64,000 nucleotides of DNA from Clostridium cavendishii DSM 21758 (GTDB taxonomy: Bacteria; Bacillota; Clostridia; Clostridiales; Clostridiaceae). Under the pieces are notes generated by a model. It was not told the origin of the DNA. It searched no databases and was given only the letters and a program-made list of their open reading frames with translations. Below, piece by piece: positions 53,489 through 63,116 of the stretch (positions are counted from its first letter, which is position 1; each line of letters begins with the position of its first letter). The position numbers and the translations under genes are program-made. The stretch is from assembly GCF_900141845.1 (NCBI RefSeq), contig NZ_FQZB01000013.1:172476-236475 (forward strand), written 5' to 3'.

Positions 53489-54748
53489 TTATCTTTGAAC
53501 TCTAGATATATTAGCTCCCAGTGATTTGAACTTCTCTTCTATTCTAGGATATCCTCTATCTATATGCTCTATACTACATATTTCTGTACTTCCTTCTGCT
53601 ATAAGACCAGCTATAACCATTGCTGCACCTGCTCTTAAATCCGTTGCCTTTACTACTGCTCCAGTTAACTTGTCTGTCCCATCGATTATAGCAGTTCTTC
53701 CTTCTACTTTTATTGATGCTCCCATCTTTTTAAGCTCATCAACATGCTGATGTCTAGATTCCCATATAGTTTCAACTATTAAACTTCTTCCTTCTACTGA
53801 GCTTAGTAATGAACACATAGGTTGTTGTACGTCTGTAGGGAATCCTGGATATGGTGATGTCTTTATATTTATACCTTTAAGCTGCTTATCTACAAATACT
53901 CTTATAGTATCATCACCCTCTTCTATATTAACACCCATTTCAATAAGTTTTGCACTTATTGATTCCAAATGCTTAGGTATAACATTTGTTAGTGTAACAT
54001 CTCCCTTAGTAGCCGCTGCTGCTATCATAAATGTTCCTGCTTCTATCTGATCTGGAACTACACTATAATTACATCCCTTTAAATCTTTAACGCCCTTTAT
54101 TCTTATAACATCAGTTCCTGCACCCTTAACATCTGCTCCCATCGAATTTAAGAAGTTAGCTACATCTACAACATGTGGTTCTTTTGCAACATTTTCAAGT
54201 GTAGTCGTTCCCTCTGCCAAAGTTGCTGCTAACATTAAATTTATAGTAGCTCCAACACTTACTACGTCAAAGAATATATTGGCTCCAACTAACTTTTCAG
54301 CCTTAACTGAAATAGTTCCATGCTCTATAGAAACCTTTGCCCCTAATGCTTCAAAGCCTTTAATATGTTGATCTATAGGCCTAACCCCTATAGGGCATCC
54401 CCCTGGAAGGTCAACTCTAGCTTCTTTGAACCTCGAAAGTAAAGCACCTATAAAATAATATGATGCTCTCATTCTACTACCATGTTCTGTACAAGCGTTT
54501 ACGCTAGTCATTTTTGTAGCATTTATTTTTAAAGTATTTTCCCCTAATTTTTCTACTTCGCAACCTAATACTCCTAATATTCTTTCTAAACAATGTACAT
54601 CTTCTATGTTTGGTATATTATCTATTACACATTCCCCTGAACTCGCTAATATTGCAGCTGGTAATATTGCTACGGCTGCATTCTTAGCTCCATTAATTTC
54701 TATTTCACCTTTTAAAGCTGTTCCACCTTTTATAACTAATCTTTCCAT
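53489..54748 (-). CDS. murA: UDP-N-acetylglucosamine 1-carboxyvinyltransferase
   Basis: A 419-residue EPSP-synthase-fold enzyme transferring enolpyruvate to UDP-GlcNAc, the first committed step of peptidoglycan synthesis. The Lys-Asn pair is in GEIEINGAKNAAVAILPAA, and the active-site loop is LPGGCPIGVRPIDQHI, with the fosfomycin-reactive Cys retained. TSPYPGFPTDVQQPMC, ESRHQHVDELKKMG and DLRAGAAMVIAGL are also typical. ATG 54748 is preferred; AAGGGTG lies ahead, whereas the in-frame GTG at 54757 is within it. Confidence 0.96.
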   Translation of the reverse strand: MERLVIKGGTALKGEIEINGAKNAAVAILPAAILASSGECVIDNIPNIEDVHCLERILGVLGCEVEKLGENTLKINATKMTSVNACTEHGSRMRASYYFIGALLSRFKEARVDLPGGCPIGVRPIDQHIKGFEALGAKVSIEHGTISVKAEKLVGANIFFDVVSVGATINLMLAATLAEGTTTLENVAKEPHVVDVANFLNSMGADVKGAGTDVIRIKGVKDLKGCNYSVVPDQIEAGTFMIAAAATKGDVTLTNVIPKHLESISAKLIEMGVNIEEGDDTIRVFVDKQLKGINIKTSPYPGFPTDVQQPMCSLLSSVEGRSLIVETIWESRHQHVDELKKMGASIKVEGRTAIIDGTDKLTGAVVKATDLRAGAAMVIAGLIAEGSTEICSIEHIDRGYPRIEEKFKSLGANISRVQR

Positions 54749-54866
54749 CCACTTCACCCTTGCCTATTTTTATTCTATATATCAAATTCCCATCAAATTT
54801 CTTATTATCTATTTCAATCCGAAAACTTCCTGTAAATATTTTAAAAATATTTTAAATTCCATTATT

Positions 54867-54895
54867 AGTTGATTTTATCAACTCTTTTCATTATA
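54867..54895 (-). promoter_or_regulatory. murA promoter element (extended -10) with small hairpin
   Basis: Minus strand TGATATAAT (extended -10; TATAAT at 54895-54890), followed by AGTTGATTTTATCAACT hairpin at 54867-54883. No clear -35. The rest of the 54749-55253 gap is very A/T-rich with nothing recognised. Confidence 0.5.
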
Positions 54896-55157
54896 TCACA
54901 ATACCACTATATTTAAATAGGTTTTTTCAAATGTTATTATAGTAATTTATTCTATGTAAATGTAAACATACAATAATAAATCAATTTTTAATTAATTTCT
55001 TTTTTACACTTTTCCCTTTTTAGTTTATTTTTTCAATTTTATTTAATTTTTCCCATTAAATATATTGTTTCACATGTTCTTAAAAATATTCATTTCATAG
55101 GCATTTTTTAATATTATTTTATATAATTCTGAGGATTTATTACTTGAATTAATAAAA

Positions 55158-55206
55158 AAAATAAGCCTTATAATAAAATTAAATTCTATTATAAGGCTTA
55201 TCTTTT
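55158..55206. terminator. Bidirectional terminator after DUF1540 gene
   Basis: Perfect 15-base arms ATAAGCCTTATAATA and TATTATAAGGCTTAT, with A/T tracts on both sides, 48 bases after the stop at 55254. Confidence 0.8.
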
Positions 55207-55253
55207 TAATTTTAGTAAGAATAATATAAAAATTTAATCCTTCTTACATTAAA

Positions 55254-55418
55254 TTATGCATTTGAATTTTTAAAACTTCCACAATCAGTACATTCTTTAG
55301 TTTTAGCAGTAGCTTCATGTTTTACAACTTGAATTTTTTCTAATGTACAATAATTATCATCTTTGCAATGATATGCACATTCTTCAACAGAACATCCAAT
55401 ACTATCATTATGTCTCAT
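55254..55418 (-). CDS. DUF1540 small cysteine protein, 54 aa
   Basis: A 54-residue protein read from the gap upstream of the 2H phosphoesterase. It starts MRHNDSIGCSVEECAYHCKD, has CTLEKIQVVKH in the middle and ends KECTDCGSFKNSNA, giving six cysteines and histidines in the DUF1540 pattern, a likely metal site. Such proteins are numerous in clostridia and often sporulation-linked. GAGGAG precedes the ATG. Confidence 0.82.
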   Translation of the reverse strand: MRHNDSIGCSVEECAYHCKDDNYCTLEKIQVVKHEATAKTKECTDCGSFKNSNA

Positions 55419-55586
55419 TTTAAAATCTCCTCTTACTTTTAAAATATAATTATGAATTTCAATTCACAAATCTTATTATGTACATAAAAAATTTAATTAT
55501 TCTATATTTTTATTGCTTGTAATATGCTATAATTTATAACAAAGTTTGTATATTATATAAATACAACAATTAAGCGAGGTTTTAAT

Positions 55587-56135
55587 ATGAAATATTATTT
55601 AGTAGCATTATTTGATGAAAATTCTTATAAGAATATAGAACCCTTACAAAAAAGTTTATCAAAAAAGTATAAGTTATATAAAAATCTTCCTACACTTCAC
55701 ATAACTTTAGAAGTTATTGATAACCCTAACATTGATAAACTTGATGAAATCTTACAAAAGTTCTTTAAACCTTATAAAAAATTCAAAGTAGAATTAAATG
55801 ATATTATATGTTTTAATGAACCTCATAAATCTGTAAATTTAAAAGTAGAGAATGCAGGTTATATAAAAAAGATTTCTAGATCATTGAATGATTTACTTAA
55901 ATTACATGGTTTCTTCGTTAGAGATAATATAAATGATTGGGATATGCATGTTTCTCTTGCTAATTCAAATTTTGCAAATAGGGAATGGAAAAAAAATGAG
56001 TATGAAATAGCTTGCAGTACAACAAAAGACAAAGGATTTTTTAGTGTTGCAAAAATAAATAGGATAGAACTTTGGAAACCTGTTAATAACAAAAAAGATA
56101 TGGTTGTTAAAAGTTACAATCTTAGAGACTATTAA
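55587..56135 (+). CDS. 2H phosphoesterase (2'-5' RNA ligase-like)
   Basis: A 182-residue protein of the 2H superfamily, with the paired His-x-Ser/Thr motifs LHITLEV (~residue 38) and MHVSLAN (~residue 124) lining a cleft that opens cyclic phosphates or joins RNA ends. Overall length and strand order fit the LigT/YjcG-like group. GCGAGG precedes the ATG. Substrate not known. A U-tailed hairpin at 56167-56210 terminates it. Confidence 0.82.
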   Translation: MKYYLVALFDENSYKNIEPLQKSLSKKYKLYKNLPTLHITLEVIDNPNIDKLDEILQKFFKPYKKFKVELNDIICFNEPHKSVNLKVENAGYIKKISRSLNDLLKLHGFFVRDNINDWDMHVSLANSNFANREWKKNEYEIACSTTKDKGFFSVAKINRIELWKPVNNKKDMVVKSYNLRDY

Positions 56136-56166
56136 TCTTTTAAAATTTAATACGAAAATATTTACG

Positions 56167-56210
56167 AGAGCATATATATTTTTTTAAAATCTATAATATG
56201 CTCTTTTTTA
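56167..56210 (+). terminator. Terminator
   Basis: Arms AGAGCATAT and ATATGCTCT followed by TTTTTTAA, ~30 bases after the 2H phosphoesterase stop. Confidence 0.75.
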
Positions 56211-56360
56211 ATAATCGTAATATTTGGATTTGTCAATAAATTTAAAAAAATTTTAACTTTTTCTTTTTGTATTCGTTTACCCACCTTTTCAATTTTAAAA
56301 AGTTTTTGTAAAATAAAGTTGTAACACTTTGTGTTAAAGAGGATAGGGGGATTTCACAAA

Positions 56361-56837
56361 ATGAATCTTGATAAATTATTTTCTCACCAAAATTTAATAA
56401 ATTCTAAAATTTCAGTTGATAAGAATTTAAGCGAGTATAAAATAACTGCTAGAAAGCAACTAACTTTGCAAGTTAGGCTTAGTGATTTAGCTAACGAAAC
56501 AAAATGTTTTAATTATTCAACTGAAAAAGAAACTAAGATATCAAAACAATTAGTCCTAGAAAAATATGTAGATTGCTTAGGTCACATACTGACTTTAGGC
56601 ATAGATAAAAATTATGTTACCCTAAATTCAATAACTATAAAACCGAATGATTATTGTCTAAGTGATCAATTTTTAAATTTATTTATAGATTTAAATGATC
56701 TTATAATATCACCTTCAATTGATCATTATGAAACTTTACTTGAAGACTTTATGAGTCTTGGTGTAAGTTTAGGTTTTTCATCAGATCAAATCGAAGAACG
56801 TTTTTTTAATATAAACTATTGTAAAATTGCACTCTAA
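56361..56837 (+). CDS. Dimeric dUTPase-like protein with altered catalytic residues
   Basis: A 158-residue protein that aligns by eye with the dimeric (MazG-like) dUTPase_2 family: MNLDKLFSHQNLINSKI, LANETKCFNYS, and VLEKYVDCLGHILTLGID. The family's metal-binding acids are changed: ELxEL is RLSDL, EEYVD is EKYVD and the end lacks the usual KNxxNHxRQ-type segment. Hydrolysis of dUTP is therefore doubtful. ATG 56361 follows AGGGGGA; the longer frame starting at 56331 has no such site. Confidence 0.7.
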   Translation: MNLDKLFSHQNLINSKISVDKNLSEYKITARKQLTLQVRLSDLANETKCFNYSTEKETKISKQLVLEKYVDCLGHILTLGIDKNYVTLNSITIKPNDYCLSDQFLNLFIDLNDLIISPSIDHYETLLEDFMSLGVSLGFSSDQIEERFFNINYCKIAL

Positions 56838-56862
56838 TTTTTTAGAGTGCTTTTTTTTTTAT
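56829..56862 (+). terminator. Strong terminator
   Basis: Perfect arms GCACTCTAA and TTAGAGTGC with a 4-nt loop, then ten Ts. The stop codon of the dUTPase-like gene is inside the stem. Confidence 0.9.
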
Positions 56863-56893
56863 TTTTTGGATACAATAAGCTAGAGGTGATTTT

Positions 56894-57325
56894 ATGATAG
56901 GTATTATTTTCTCTATTCTAGCTGGTGTAGCCATGAGTATCCAAGGAGTTTTTAATAGTAGATTAAGTGATAAAATAGGTATTTGGGAAACAAATGCTAT
57001 CGTTCAAGGATCGGCATTTGTTTTAACTCTTATTATTATGTTCTTTTTTGGTAATGGAACCTTTAAAGAACTACGCACTGTAAATAAATTGTATCTTTTA
57101 GGTGGTGTTCTGGGAGTTATAATAATTTTCACGGTCATAACTGGTATAACTTCTTTAGGAGCAACATACTCTATAGCTATAATATTAGTTGCTCAATTAA
57201 CTGCTGCTGCAATTATAGATGCCTTTGGATTATTTGATTCAAAAAAATTAACTTTTGGAATGAACGAAATTATTGGCGTTATCATAATGATTGTTGGTAT
57301 AATAGTGTTTAAATGGAAACACTAA
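56894..57325 (+). CDS. DMT-family transporter (YdcZ/DUF606)
   Basis: A 143-residue membrane protein with four or five helices. The start IIFSILAGVAMSIQGVFNS and the signature RLSDKIGIWETNAIVQGSAF are typical of YdcZ, the half-length DMT transporters of about 145 residues that may work as pairs; only one copy is here. AGAGGTGA stands before the ATG. Substrate unknown. Confidence 0.85.
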   Translation: MIGIIFSILAGVAMSIQGVFNSRLSDKIGIWETNAIVQGSAFVLTLIIMFFFGNGTFKELRTVNKLYLLGGVLGVIIIFTVITGITSLGATYSIAIILVAQLTAAAIIDAFGLFDSKKLTFGMNEIIGVIIMIVGIIVFKWKH

Positions 57326-57340
57326 AAGGAGACTTTATTT

Positions 57341-58156
57341 ATGAATTTTTTTGCCAATATAAAATTTCTTTCACGCCTTACATTAAATAACTTTAAAGCT
57401 TATTCTCAAAAACCAGAGGATTGTATGAATGATGATTTATCCGAGGACTCTGTTAAATGGCTGGGCCACGCTACAGCTCTTATAAATCTTGGTAATAAAA
57501 TATTAGTTACCGATCCTGTTACTTCGAACTTTTTAGGTCATTTTAAAAGAATGGTTAAAATGCCTAATGATTTAAAGAATATAAATATAGATTACATTCT
57601 TTTATCTCATGGTCACATGGATCATATGCATTTCTCATCACTTTTTAAATTAAATAGGAATGCTATTGTTATAGTGCCTAAAGGTTATAAAAAATTACTT
57701 AAACTTATGGGATTTAAAAACGTAGTTCTTTTAAGACATGGTGAAACTTATAATGATGAATACATCTCTATCAAAGCTTTAGAAGCAAATCATGATGGTA
57801 GAAGATATTACATGGGTATAGATGATGAAAGTAATTCTTATATCATTAAACATAAAAATAAAAGCGTTTTTTACGCTGGTGATACAGCATTTACTGAAGG
57901 TTTTAAAGATTTAAAATGTGATGTTGCTTTAATGCCTGTTGGCTGTTATAAGCCTGATAGATTTTCAGTTATGCACTGCACTCCAGAAGAAAGCTTTGAG
58001 ATGTTTAAGATGATGGATGCAAATATTATGCTTCCTATTCATTATAAAACCTTTATGTTATCCTTAGAGGATTTTAACGAGACATCCTTAAGACTAGAAA
58101 AATTAAACGATGGATCAATAAATATACTAAACGTTGGTGAAGTTTTAAAAATTTAA
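57341..58156 (+). CDS. MBL-fold hydrolase (NAPE-PLD/UlaG-like)
   Basis: A 271-residue metallo-beta-lactamase-fold protein. The order VKWLGHATALINLGNKILV, LSHGHMDHMHFSS (HxHxDH), ANHDGRR, VFYAGDTAFTEGF and MLPIHYKTF gives all metal ligands of the NAPE-PLD/UlaG group. It could hydrolyse phospholipid-like or sugar-lactone substrates. It follows the DMT transporter by 15 bases with its own AAGGAGA site, so they form an operon. Confidence 0.85.
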   Translation: MNFFANIKFLSRLTLNNFKAYSQKPEDCMNDDLSEDSVKWLGHATALINLGNKILVTDPVTSNFLGHFKRMVKMPNDLKNINIDYILLSHGHMDHMHFSSLFKLNRNAIVIVPKGYKKLLKLMGFKNVVLLRHGETYNDEYISIKALEANHDGRRYYMGIDDESNSYIIKHKNKSVFYAGDTAFTEGFKDLKCDVALMPVGCYKPDRFSVMHCTPEESFEMFKMMDANIMLPIHYKTFMLSLEDFNETSLRLEKLNDGSINILNVGEVLKI

Positions 58157-58234
58157 TATAAAATTATAAATTAGTATAGCATACTCCTTCCTAAGCATAT
58201 AATATATATTGTAATAATTAGGAAGGAGCTTTTT

Positions 58235-59449
58235 ATGTTTTCACTTAAAAGCAAATTAGACCATAATCTAAGGATTAATTTAGATAAGTCCCTTCAGCAA
58301 AATTACAGAGTACTTATTAAATGCAAAAGATTTGAAGATAATATAGAAAAAAAAATTCTATCTCTTAAAGGAACTTTAATTTGTTCTATCAAATCCCAAG
58401 GTCTTATAGCTGCTAATTTAAGTCAGCGATCAATCTATAGGTTAATTGAATATCCAGAGGTTAATTATATATGTTTTGATGAGTACGCCTTACTTTGCGC
58501 TATGAGTATTTCTACTGCAACTGGAGGTCGTAGTTTTGAAAAATTCAATTTTACTGGAAAAGGAATTTCTATAGGTTTAATCGATACTGGTGTTTTTCCT
58601 CATCCTGATCTATCTTCACCACATTCCAAAATTCTAAAATTTACCGACCTAATAAATGATATAAAATATCCTTATGATGATCATGGACATGGAAGTTTTA
58701 TAGCGGGTATTTTGTGTGGAAGTGGTATAAGCTCTAAAAATCTATATAAAGGAATAGCGGAAAAAAGTTCTCTCATCTGTTATAAAGCTTTTAATTCAAC
58801 AGGTAAGGGATATGTTTCTAACATTTTATGTGCCTTAGAATCACTCATTGAAGAAAGTGAGCATCTTAATGTTAAAGTTATTTGTTTACCTTTTGAATTA
58901 ATATCTCACAATATGTTTATAATATCACTTTTTCATAAACTGTTTAAACTAGCTAATGAAAAGAACATAATTGTAGTCATACCTTCTGGAAGTAGTCCAA
59001 ATGGCGAAGGATCTATGAACCCTCTTTGCTTTTCTTCTGATTGCTTGGTTGTAGGTGGTATAAATAACTCCAAATCTTCACCTGTACCTTATATCTATTC
59101 AGCATCATCATGTTATTCTAAAACTCACAAACCAGATTTAAGTGTAGCTTGTGTTAATATAACATCAATTAACACAGATAAAAACTATATTTCTCAAAAG
59201 AACGGGATTAAAATTTATTCCCCAAGATTAGAAACACCTTATATAACCTACACTGGAACATCCATTTCAGCTGCATTTATAAGTGCTATTTGTAGTCTGA
59301 TTTTTGAAGCAAACCCCAGCTTAACATTTAAAGATATATCATCCTTACTTAAACTTTACTCTAATAATATGGATATTGATAAAAATTTTATTGGTGACGG
59401 TATATTAGATACAAAACGTTTATTTACAATGCTAGCTAATAAAAAATAA
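58235..59449 (+). CDS. S8-family serine protease (subtilase)
   Basis: A 404-residue subtilisin-like protein. The catalytic triad is Asp in GLIDTGVFPHPDL (~residue 117), His in DHGHGSFIAGIL (~152) and Ser in YTGTSISAAFISA (~345). The first ~100 residues lack a signal peptide and may be a propeptide. Oxyanion Asn lies in VIPSGSSPNGEGS in altered form, so the usual Asn position reads Ser. Clostridial relatives act in spores or intracellularly, which is only a possibility here. AAGGAGC stands ahead of the ATG. Confidence 0.88.
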   Translation: MFSLKSKLDHNLRINLDKSLQQNYRVLIKCKRFEDNIEKKILSLKGTLICSIKSQGLIAANLSQRSIYRLIEYPEVNYICFDEYALLCAMSISTATGGRSFEKFNFTGKGISIGLIDTGVFPHPDLSSPHSKILKFTDLINDIKYPYDDHGHGSFIAGILCGSGISSKNLYKGIAEKSSLICYKAFNSTGKGYVSNILCALESLIEESEHLNVKVICLPFELISHNMFIISLFHKLFKLANEKNIIVVIPSGSSPNGEGSMNPLCFSSDCLVVGGINNSKSSPVPYIYSASSCYSKTHKPDLSVACVNITSINTDKNYISQKNGIKIYSPRLETPYITYTGTSISAAFISAICSLIFEANPSLTFKDISSLLKLYSNNMDIDKNFIGDGILDTKRLFTMLANKK

Positions 59450-59451
59450 AA

Positions 59452-59529
59452 AAGTGGTCTTATATAATTTTCTTATTAATTAAATTAATTAAATTAATTT
59501 AATTCAATAAAAATTATATAGGACCACTT
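59452..59529. terminator. Long-stem bidirectional terminator
   Basis: Arms AAGTGGTC-T-TATATAATTTT and AAAATTATATA-G-GACCACTT (one mismatch) around a 38-nt loop built of AATTAAATT units. It separates the subtilase from the convergent M23 gene. Confidence 0.7.
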
Positions 59530-59618
59530 AACTTTTAACTAAAAACTTTATTTGTAAATTAATATTAATAAACCCACCAAAATATATAGCATATATATTT
59601 TTATAATTATCATAAGTT

Positions 59619-60815
59619 TTATTTTATATATTGCTTAGGGTTAATAGCCATACCATTAGTTCTCAATTCAAAGTGTAAATGAGGCCCAGTGCTATTTCCG
59701 GTACTACCAACTTTACCAATTAACTCTCCTTCTTTAACACAAGCACCTTTTTTGGCAAGTATTTCACTGGCATGACCATATACTGTCTCTATACCATTTC
59801 CATGATCTAGTATTAACATATTTCCATAAATATCATTATAACCAGTATATTTAACAACTCCATCCAATGCTGCAGTTATAGGTGCCCCATAGGCTTCTCC
59901 AATATCCATACCATGATGTATTGCTCCATGTCTTTCTCCATATGGTGATGTTATAAATCCTCCTCTAGTAGGTTTATTTAAAAATGGTACACTTGCAGCT
60001 ATTGGATTTTTAGTTCCCTTTAAAATCACAATTGGTTTAGCTACTACTATACTCTTCTTTTCTAAAACATTACTTTGCTTAAGCTTTCCATTTATAAAGA
60101 TCTCTTTTTTAACAACTTCATCTTCACCCTTTAATCCCTCTTGTTTAATACTTTCTCCTAAATATAAAGTTGAAGTTTGCATAACATTTATAGTAGGTTC
60201 AGAAGCTTCTACTACTTTATCTTTTAAACATATTTCAACTTTTGCAACTTGTGTTTCTTCACTTGAATTAAGTTTAATTATGTTATTTTTTATAGACTCT
60301 TTTGAAGATATTTTATTTAATTTTACTATTTCATCTTTGTATTGTGAGTTAGTATTGACTCTTATATATATAATATTTTTCTTATCTATTTTCCCACTTT
60401 TTATGTATAAATCGGGTAGTTCTTTTAAGATTTTCTTACCTTCTTCTATATCTGATACATATCCAACTACCTTATCATTAAGTATAAATGCTTTTGCATT
60501 TACATCTATATTTAAACTATTTTTTATATTATTTTTTATATCCTCACTTGAACTTAAATTTATATTACTTCCTATTATTTTATTAAACTCTAAATCTGAG
60601 TTTTTTATATCACTTAACTTAAATTTACTTTTAATTTCAGAAATATACTCTTTATAACTATCGCGTGCTAAAGTTTTATTATCTATGTATCCAACTGTTA
60701 TTCCATCCACCTTAAATTCATAAACACCAGGCCATAAATCAATTATTAAATATAGCATTAAAGGTATTGATACTGACATTACGAATTTAAGTATATTCTT
60801 TTTCAAATTACTCAT
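59619..60815 (-). CDS. M23 (lysostaphin-type) peptidase with G5 domain
   Basis: A 398-residue membrane-anchored protein: an N-terminal helix (FVMSVSIPLMLYLIIDLW), a beta/alpha region, a G5 domain (~residues 215-280, VMQTSTLYLGESIKQEG) and a C-terminal M23 domain with zinc ligands in SPYGERHGAIHHGMDIG, and HASEIL plus GPHLHFELR. It likely cleaves cell-wall cross-bridges; similar proteins act in sporulation engulfment (SpoIIQ-like). Start codon is uncertain: GGAGG is 16 bases from ATG 60815 and 1 base from TTG 60830, and ATA or ATT lie between. Confidence 0.85.
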   Translation of the reverse strand: MSNLKKNILKFVMSVSIPLMLYLIIDLWPGVYEFKVDGITVGYIDNKTLARDSYKEYISEIKSKFKLSDIKNSDLEFNKIIGSNINLSSSEDIKNNIKNSLNIDVNAKAFILNDKVVGYVSDIEEGKKILKELPDLYIKSGKIDKKNIIYIRVNTNSQYKDEIVKLNKISSKESIKNNIIKLNSSEETQVAKVEICLKDKVVEASEPTINVMQTSTLYLGESIKQEGLKGEDEVVKKEIFINGKLKQSNVLEKKSIVVAKPIVILKGTKNPIAASVPFLNKPTRGGFITSPYGERHGAIHHGMDIGEAYGAPITAALDGVVKYTGYNDIYGNMLILDHGNGIETVYGHASEILAKKGACVKEGELIGKVGSTGNSTGPHLHFELRTNGMAINPKQYIK

Positions 60816-60943
60816 AATGTATATTTTCAAGCCTCCATTAGTAAAATTTTAACACAATACCTTAAATACTCTTCCCCATATTTTAAATTTTATTCCTAAT
60901 ATTTAAATTCAAATAAATGTTTCATATTAATTTTTTAGCATTG

Positions 60944-60972
60944 TTGTTAGATAAACTCCTCTTTGTTATAAT
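60944..60972 (+). promoter_or_regulatory. Sigma-A promoter of dnaD
   Basis: TTGTTA (60944-60949), 17-base spacer, TATAAT (60967-60972). The ~150-base leader includes an imperfect hairpin CCTCTTTGTTATA ... TATAAAGAGG (60959-61000). Confidence 0.6.
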
Positions 60973-61132
60973 TAACTTACCATATAATATAAAGAGGATT
61001 AATTAGGTATAATATATTTTGAAATATTTATATCTCTTGATTTATGTTATAAATAATTTTATAATCCTGTATGTATTATTAAAAGTTTGGATTCTTACTT
61101 AATTTAAATATAATTTAGAAAGGTGATAAGAT

Positions 61133-62140
61133 ATGAGCACATTTATGCTAAAAAACTCAGCAGTAAATTTTACCCCAGTAAGCAATATATTTATAGATAA
61201 ATATATGGGAAGAGCTCGTGGTGAATTTGTTAAAGTTTATTTATTAATTCTTAAATATAGCATATCAGGTGAACTTGGAGTTAGCTCGTCAATAATTTCT
61301 TCTAATTTGAGTCTTTTAGAATCTGATATTATGAACGCTTTAAACTACTGGCAAGAAGAAGGTGTCATAGATCTTATTGCTATAGATAAAATGGGCAATT
61401 TTAATATAAAATTTAAAGATTTATCCGAAAATATAGAAGCTCCAGCTTCAAATGTTGATTTATTAGAAGCCCTTAACCAAGATAACACTAAGGGCATGTT
61501 AAAAGAAATAGAACTTTTAATAGGCAGACCACTCTCTCCAAAAGAAATGCATACTTATCTAAGTTGGCAAAAGGATTTTGGTTTTCCTTCTGAACTTATT
61601 TTACTACTTATAGAATATTGCGCATCTAAAGGTAAAAGTGATGCTCGTTATATTGAAAAAGTAGCTTTAGCTTGGCATGAAACAAATATTTCAACTATAG
61701 AAGCTGCCCAAAATTATATAACTAAAAATGAAGATAAGTGGTTTAAATTCAGAAAAATCCTTAATTATTTAGGTATTAATAATAATGAGATAATGAAGCC
61801 TCAACAAGATCTTTTAGAAAAATGGCTTTTTAATTACAACTTTTCTCTTGAAATTATTTTTAAGGCTTGTGATATTTGTTTTGAAAGGTTAAATAGAGCT
61901 GATTTTAAATATATAGATGGTATCTTAAATAAATGGCACAAGGAAGGCTTTCAAACTAAAGAGGAAATTGAGGCTAAAGACATCCTTAAAAAACCTTATG
62001 TAAAAAAAGATTTTAATAAGGATATTGTTACTTCTCAACCTTCAAATAAAAAACCATTACGTTTTTCAAATTATGAGCAAAGGGATTATGACTATGACTC
62101 CCTAGAAAAAAAATTGTTAGGATGGGATGATAATGATTAA
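61133..62140 (+). CDS. dnaD: DnaD-domain replication protein
   Basis: A 335-residue primosomal protein. The N-terminal winged helix (~residues 15-100; GEFVKVYLLILKYSISGELG) is followed by two DnaB2/DnaD repeats, each with the YxxxWQ-like motif: PKEMHTYLSWQKDFGFPSELI ... and a second repeat containing KPQQDLLEKWLFNYNFSLEII. The acidic C-terminus ends LLGWDDND. With DnaC it helps load the replicative helicase. It is directly followed by dnaC, whose start overlaps its end. Confidence 0.9.
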   Translation: MSTFMLKNSAVNFTPVSNIFIDKYMGRARGEFVKVYLLILKYSISGELGVSSSIISSNLSLLESDIMNALNYWQEEGVIDLIAIDKMGNFNIKFKDLSENIEAPASNVDLLEALNQDNTKGMLKEIELLIGRPLSPKEMHTYLSWQKDFGFPSELILLLIEYCASKGKSDARYIEKVALAWHETNISTIEAAQNYITKNEDKWFKFRKILNYLGINNNEIMKPQQDLLEKWLFNYNFSLEIIFKACDICFERLNRADFKYIDGILNKWHKEGFQTKEEIEAKDILKKPYVKKDFNKDIVTSQPSNKKPLRFSNYEQRDYDYDSLEKKLLGWDDND

Positions 62141-63116
62141 AGGATACCAAAGCGAGCTTATGGATATATACGAAAAAATACGTGAACAAGAAAAAGAAGC
62201 TTTAGAAACTAGACGTAAAGAAATATCCAAAAGTTGCCCTAAGATTATGGATATTGAGAACACCATAGCTAAACTCTCATTAAAGCTTGCAACTACAGCT
62301 ATGAAGAATGTTCCTAACGCCACCAAAGAATTAGAGAACATTAAAAATGAAATTAAAAATTTAAGAGCTACTAAATATGAGCTTCTTGTTGAAAATGGTT
62401 ACTATCCTGAATATCTAAATATTCATTATAGATGCAAACATTGTAAGGATACAGGTTACATAGTGACTGAGAAATGCAGATGTTACAATCAAAAGTTAGT
62501 CCAAATTTATTATAAGAATTCAGAAATAGAAGAAGCTACTAAATTTAATAACTTTAATACATTTAACATAGAATATTACTCATCTAGTAGAGTTGGTGAT
62601 GAAAGATACTCTCCTAGAAGAAATATGACTGGTATTTTAGATAAAATTACACATGAATATATACCTAATTTCAATAGAACTGATGATAATATCTTATTCT
62701 ACGGAAATTCAGGTACAGGAAAAACCTTCTTAACCCATTGCATAGCTAAAGAGCTTTTAGATGCTGGATATTTAGTTGTTTATAAAACCTCTGATGAACT
62801 TATTCGTAACTTAAAAGAAATTAGATTTGAAAACAATCAAAATCTAGAGGACTTACTTGTAAATTGTGATTTATTAATAATAGATGATTTAGGTGCTGAA
62901 CAAGTCACTGAATTCTCTGTAACAGAACTATTTACTTTACTTAACAAAAAAATATTAAAGAAAAAAAAGATGATTATTTCAACAAATTTAAATCTTTCAG
63001 ATTTAACTAAAACCTATGCTGAAAGAATAACTTCTAGGTTATTTGGTAACTTTACCTTATTTAAAGTTTATGGTGATGACATAAGAGTAAAAAAGAACCT
63101 CAGCAAAAATAGATAA
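62133..63116 (+). CDS. dnaC: DnaC/DnaI-like helicase loader ATPase
   Basis: A 327-residue AAA+ protein. The N-terminal helical part (~residues 1-110) carries a zinc cluster CKHCKDTGYIVTEKCRC, and the AAA+ domain has Walker A FYGNSGTGKTFLTHCIA, Walker B LLIIDDLGAEQ, sensor 1 ISTNLNLSD and the arginine finger region ERITSRLFGNF. This matches DnaI/DnaC-type loaders. ATG 62133 with GGATGGG ahead is preferred; ATG 62127, six bases earlier, is possible. It overlaps dnaD, giving translational coupling. Confidence 0.93.
   Translation: MIKGYQSELMDIYEKIREQEKEALETRRKEISKSCPKIMDIENTIAKLSLKLATTAMKNVPNATKELENIKNEIKNLRATKYELLVENGYYPEYLNIHYRCKHCKDTGYIVTEKCRCYNQKLVQIYYKNSEIEEATKFNNFNTFNIEYYSSSRVGDERYSPRRNMTGILDKITHEYIPNFNRTDDNILFYGNSGTGKTFLTHCIAKELLDAGYLVVYKTSDELIRNLKEIRFENNQNLEDLLVNCDLLIIDDLGAEQVTEFSVTELFTLLNKKILKKKKMIISTNLNLSDLTKTYAERITSRLFGNFTLFKVYGDDIRVKKNLSKNR

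Noticed and set aside
55063..55078. parS-like TGTTTCACATG
   Set aside because: Only one half of the 16-bp parS palindrome is present; the other half does not match.
8776..61102. Shared motif TTTGGATTCTTACTTAA before the SDR gene (8776) and before dnaD (61086)
   Set aside because: A 17-base match is about what chance gives in 64 kb of A/T-rich DNA, and the two sites have different spacing to their genes.
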